From the IMG/VR virus record IMGVR_UViG_3300008952_003220, positions 62,001-126,000 of that record: a stretch of DNA of 64,000 nt; one strand, given 5' to 3'. Source of the DNA: a virus. Below the pieces are notes generated by a model that had not been told where the DNA came from, did not search any database, and was given only the letters and a program-made list of their open reading frames with translations. The first letter of the stretch is position 1. Every line of letters begins with the position of its first letter. This document shows, piece after piece, positions 63,376 through 64,000 of this stretch. The translations under genes were made by a program, and so were the position numbers.

Positions 63376-64000
63376 ATGAAGATAACTAAAAGACAGCTAA
63401 GAAGACTAATCAAAGAAGAGCTAAGCAGAGCTCTCTTAGAGCAGGCAGAAGAAGAAGCTGGGACTGACTGGAGCGGCTGGCAGGACCCAGTCGAACCAGG
63501 TCCAGCGCCTTGGCGTGCCGGAGATCCTGAAGAAGCGAGAGAGATGATTGATGCATTTTCTGAGTCTGAGTTTCAGGCAGCTGAGTCAGCCGGACAGCAA
63601 GACCCAGATGTGGTCTACAACATTGTTCAGGGTAACACAGACCTAGAGAGAGCTGTTCAAGGATTCTCTACGGGGAATCCGGTTCTCCAGGATAGTACGT
63701 CTTTACCTGGTAGATATGCCAGAGCTTTTCTCGTCATGACTCCTGATGAGGTGATTGGCCTTGCTCGAATTATAAAGCGTCGTGCTAGAAGAAAAGATGC
63801 CGTCGTTTCACCTGTCCCGTGGGAGGACGAAGCAGCGCCCGAAGCGGACGAAGCAGCGCCCGAAGCGAAGGTCGACGGACAGACTGAGCTAGCTCAGGAC
63901 TTCGATGGGTTTAATCTTTCACATTCAACACCTCACTTTCCAATTGACATAATCGACTTTGGTGATCTTTACTACTATCGACCCCCTGATAGGGCTCAGT
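63376..64000 (+). CDS. tagged protein, partial at right edge
   Basis: ATG 63376, open to the end of the window (208 codons). Tag MKITKRQLRRLIKEELSRAL then LLEQA ([LI]xE). Body helical and acidic (DPEEAREMIDAFSESEFQAA), an alpha/beta part (RYARAFLVMTPDEVIGLARI), then a linker with a tandem DEAAPEA repeat and LYYYRPPDR at the edge. No family. Confidence 0.7.
   Translation, partial: MKITKRQLRRLIKEELSRALLEQAEEEAGTDWSGWQDPVEPGPAPWRAGDPEEAREMIDAFSESEFQAAESAGQQDPDVVYNIVQGNTDLERAVQGFSTGNPVLQDSTSLPGRYARAFLVMTPDEVIGLARIIKRRARRKDAVVSPVPWEDEAAPEADEAAPEAKVDGQTELAQDFDGFNLSHSTPHFPIDIIDFGDLYYYRPPDRAQ
63826..63867 (+). repeat. 21-base tandem repeat in the tagged gene
   Basis: Two exact 21-base copies (GACGAAGCAGCGCCCGAAGC plus G) encoding DEAAPEA twice. 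It is a disordered acidic linker; the count may vary between relatives. Confidence 0.9.

Overview
The window looks like part of a large lytic tailed-phage genome, most like the marine T4-like myoviruses. Genes are tightly packed and almost all on the + strand, often with 4-14 base start/stop overlaps. Host-takeover and metabolic genes (GroEL, a sigma-70 factor, GreA, an IMP dehydrogenase, TilS, a MoxR/VWA pair, a RadA-like ATPase, a FEN-type exonuclease) sit among tRNAs, a homing-type HNH nuclease and many small unknown ORFs. No terminase, capsid, portal or polymerase gene is visible, so the phage assignment rests on gene style and context. The host cannot be named. Strong Shine-Dalgarno sequences and -10 boxes point to a bacterium.

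Layout. 1-10.3 kb: small phage genes, GroEL, a sigma factor interrupted by an in-frame TAG, a nucleotidyltransferase and GreA. 10.3-16 kb: a VWA lipoprotein, tRNA-Leu with an HNH gene, an RNase H-like protein, a structured RNA, TilS, an IMP dehydrogenase without CBS domains, and a CAT-anticodon tRNA. 16-24.5 kb: two methyltransferases, a Thr-rich membrane protein, an AMIN-like protein, tRNA-Arg/Asn/Thr, a sulfotransferase, a deaminase and a secreted metzincin. 24.5-31.3 kb: small membrane and barrel proteins, MoxR-type ATPase, metallopeptidase-VWA protein, RadA-like ATPase and a PD-(D/E)XK-like protein. 31.3-50 kb: mainly proteins with a common N-terminal helix. 46-58.9 kb: a cassette array of tiny barrel proteins, with a GIY-YIG gene, a TMEM229-like membrane protein and a FEN exonuclease embedded in it. 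58.9-60.8 kb: small GC-richer genes behind phage promoters. 60.8-64 kb: more tagged proteins, including a Nudix fusion and a P-loop kinase.

Two systems stand out. (1) More than 20 unrelated proteins begin with the same amphipathic basic helix (consensus MKITRRQLRRLIKEEL), usually followed at residues 18-26 by [LI]-x-E. Position, modularity and the [LI]xE motif recall T4 capsid-targeting sequences, which are cut by the prohead protease. I infer a packaged and injected cargo set: LysM, SET-like, Nudix fusion, P-loop kinase and many unknowns. (2) Around 29 small MKVGDLV-type barrel proteins are chained through one 14-base junction. That junction encodes the C-terminal SESR of one protein and the start plus N-terminus of the next in another frame, and the preceding GAGGTGAT serves as both EV(I) codons and ribosome binding site. 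It looks like a cassette-exchange device.

A further theme is translation and transcription rewiring. TilS lies 1.3 kb from a CAT-anticodon tRNA, a possible lysidine-dependent AUA decoding pair. About 17 promoters share TGTAAA-N16-TATAAT with an extended TGTGG -10. An H-type pseudoknot RNA occurs twice.
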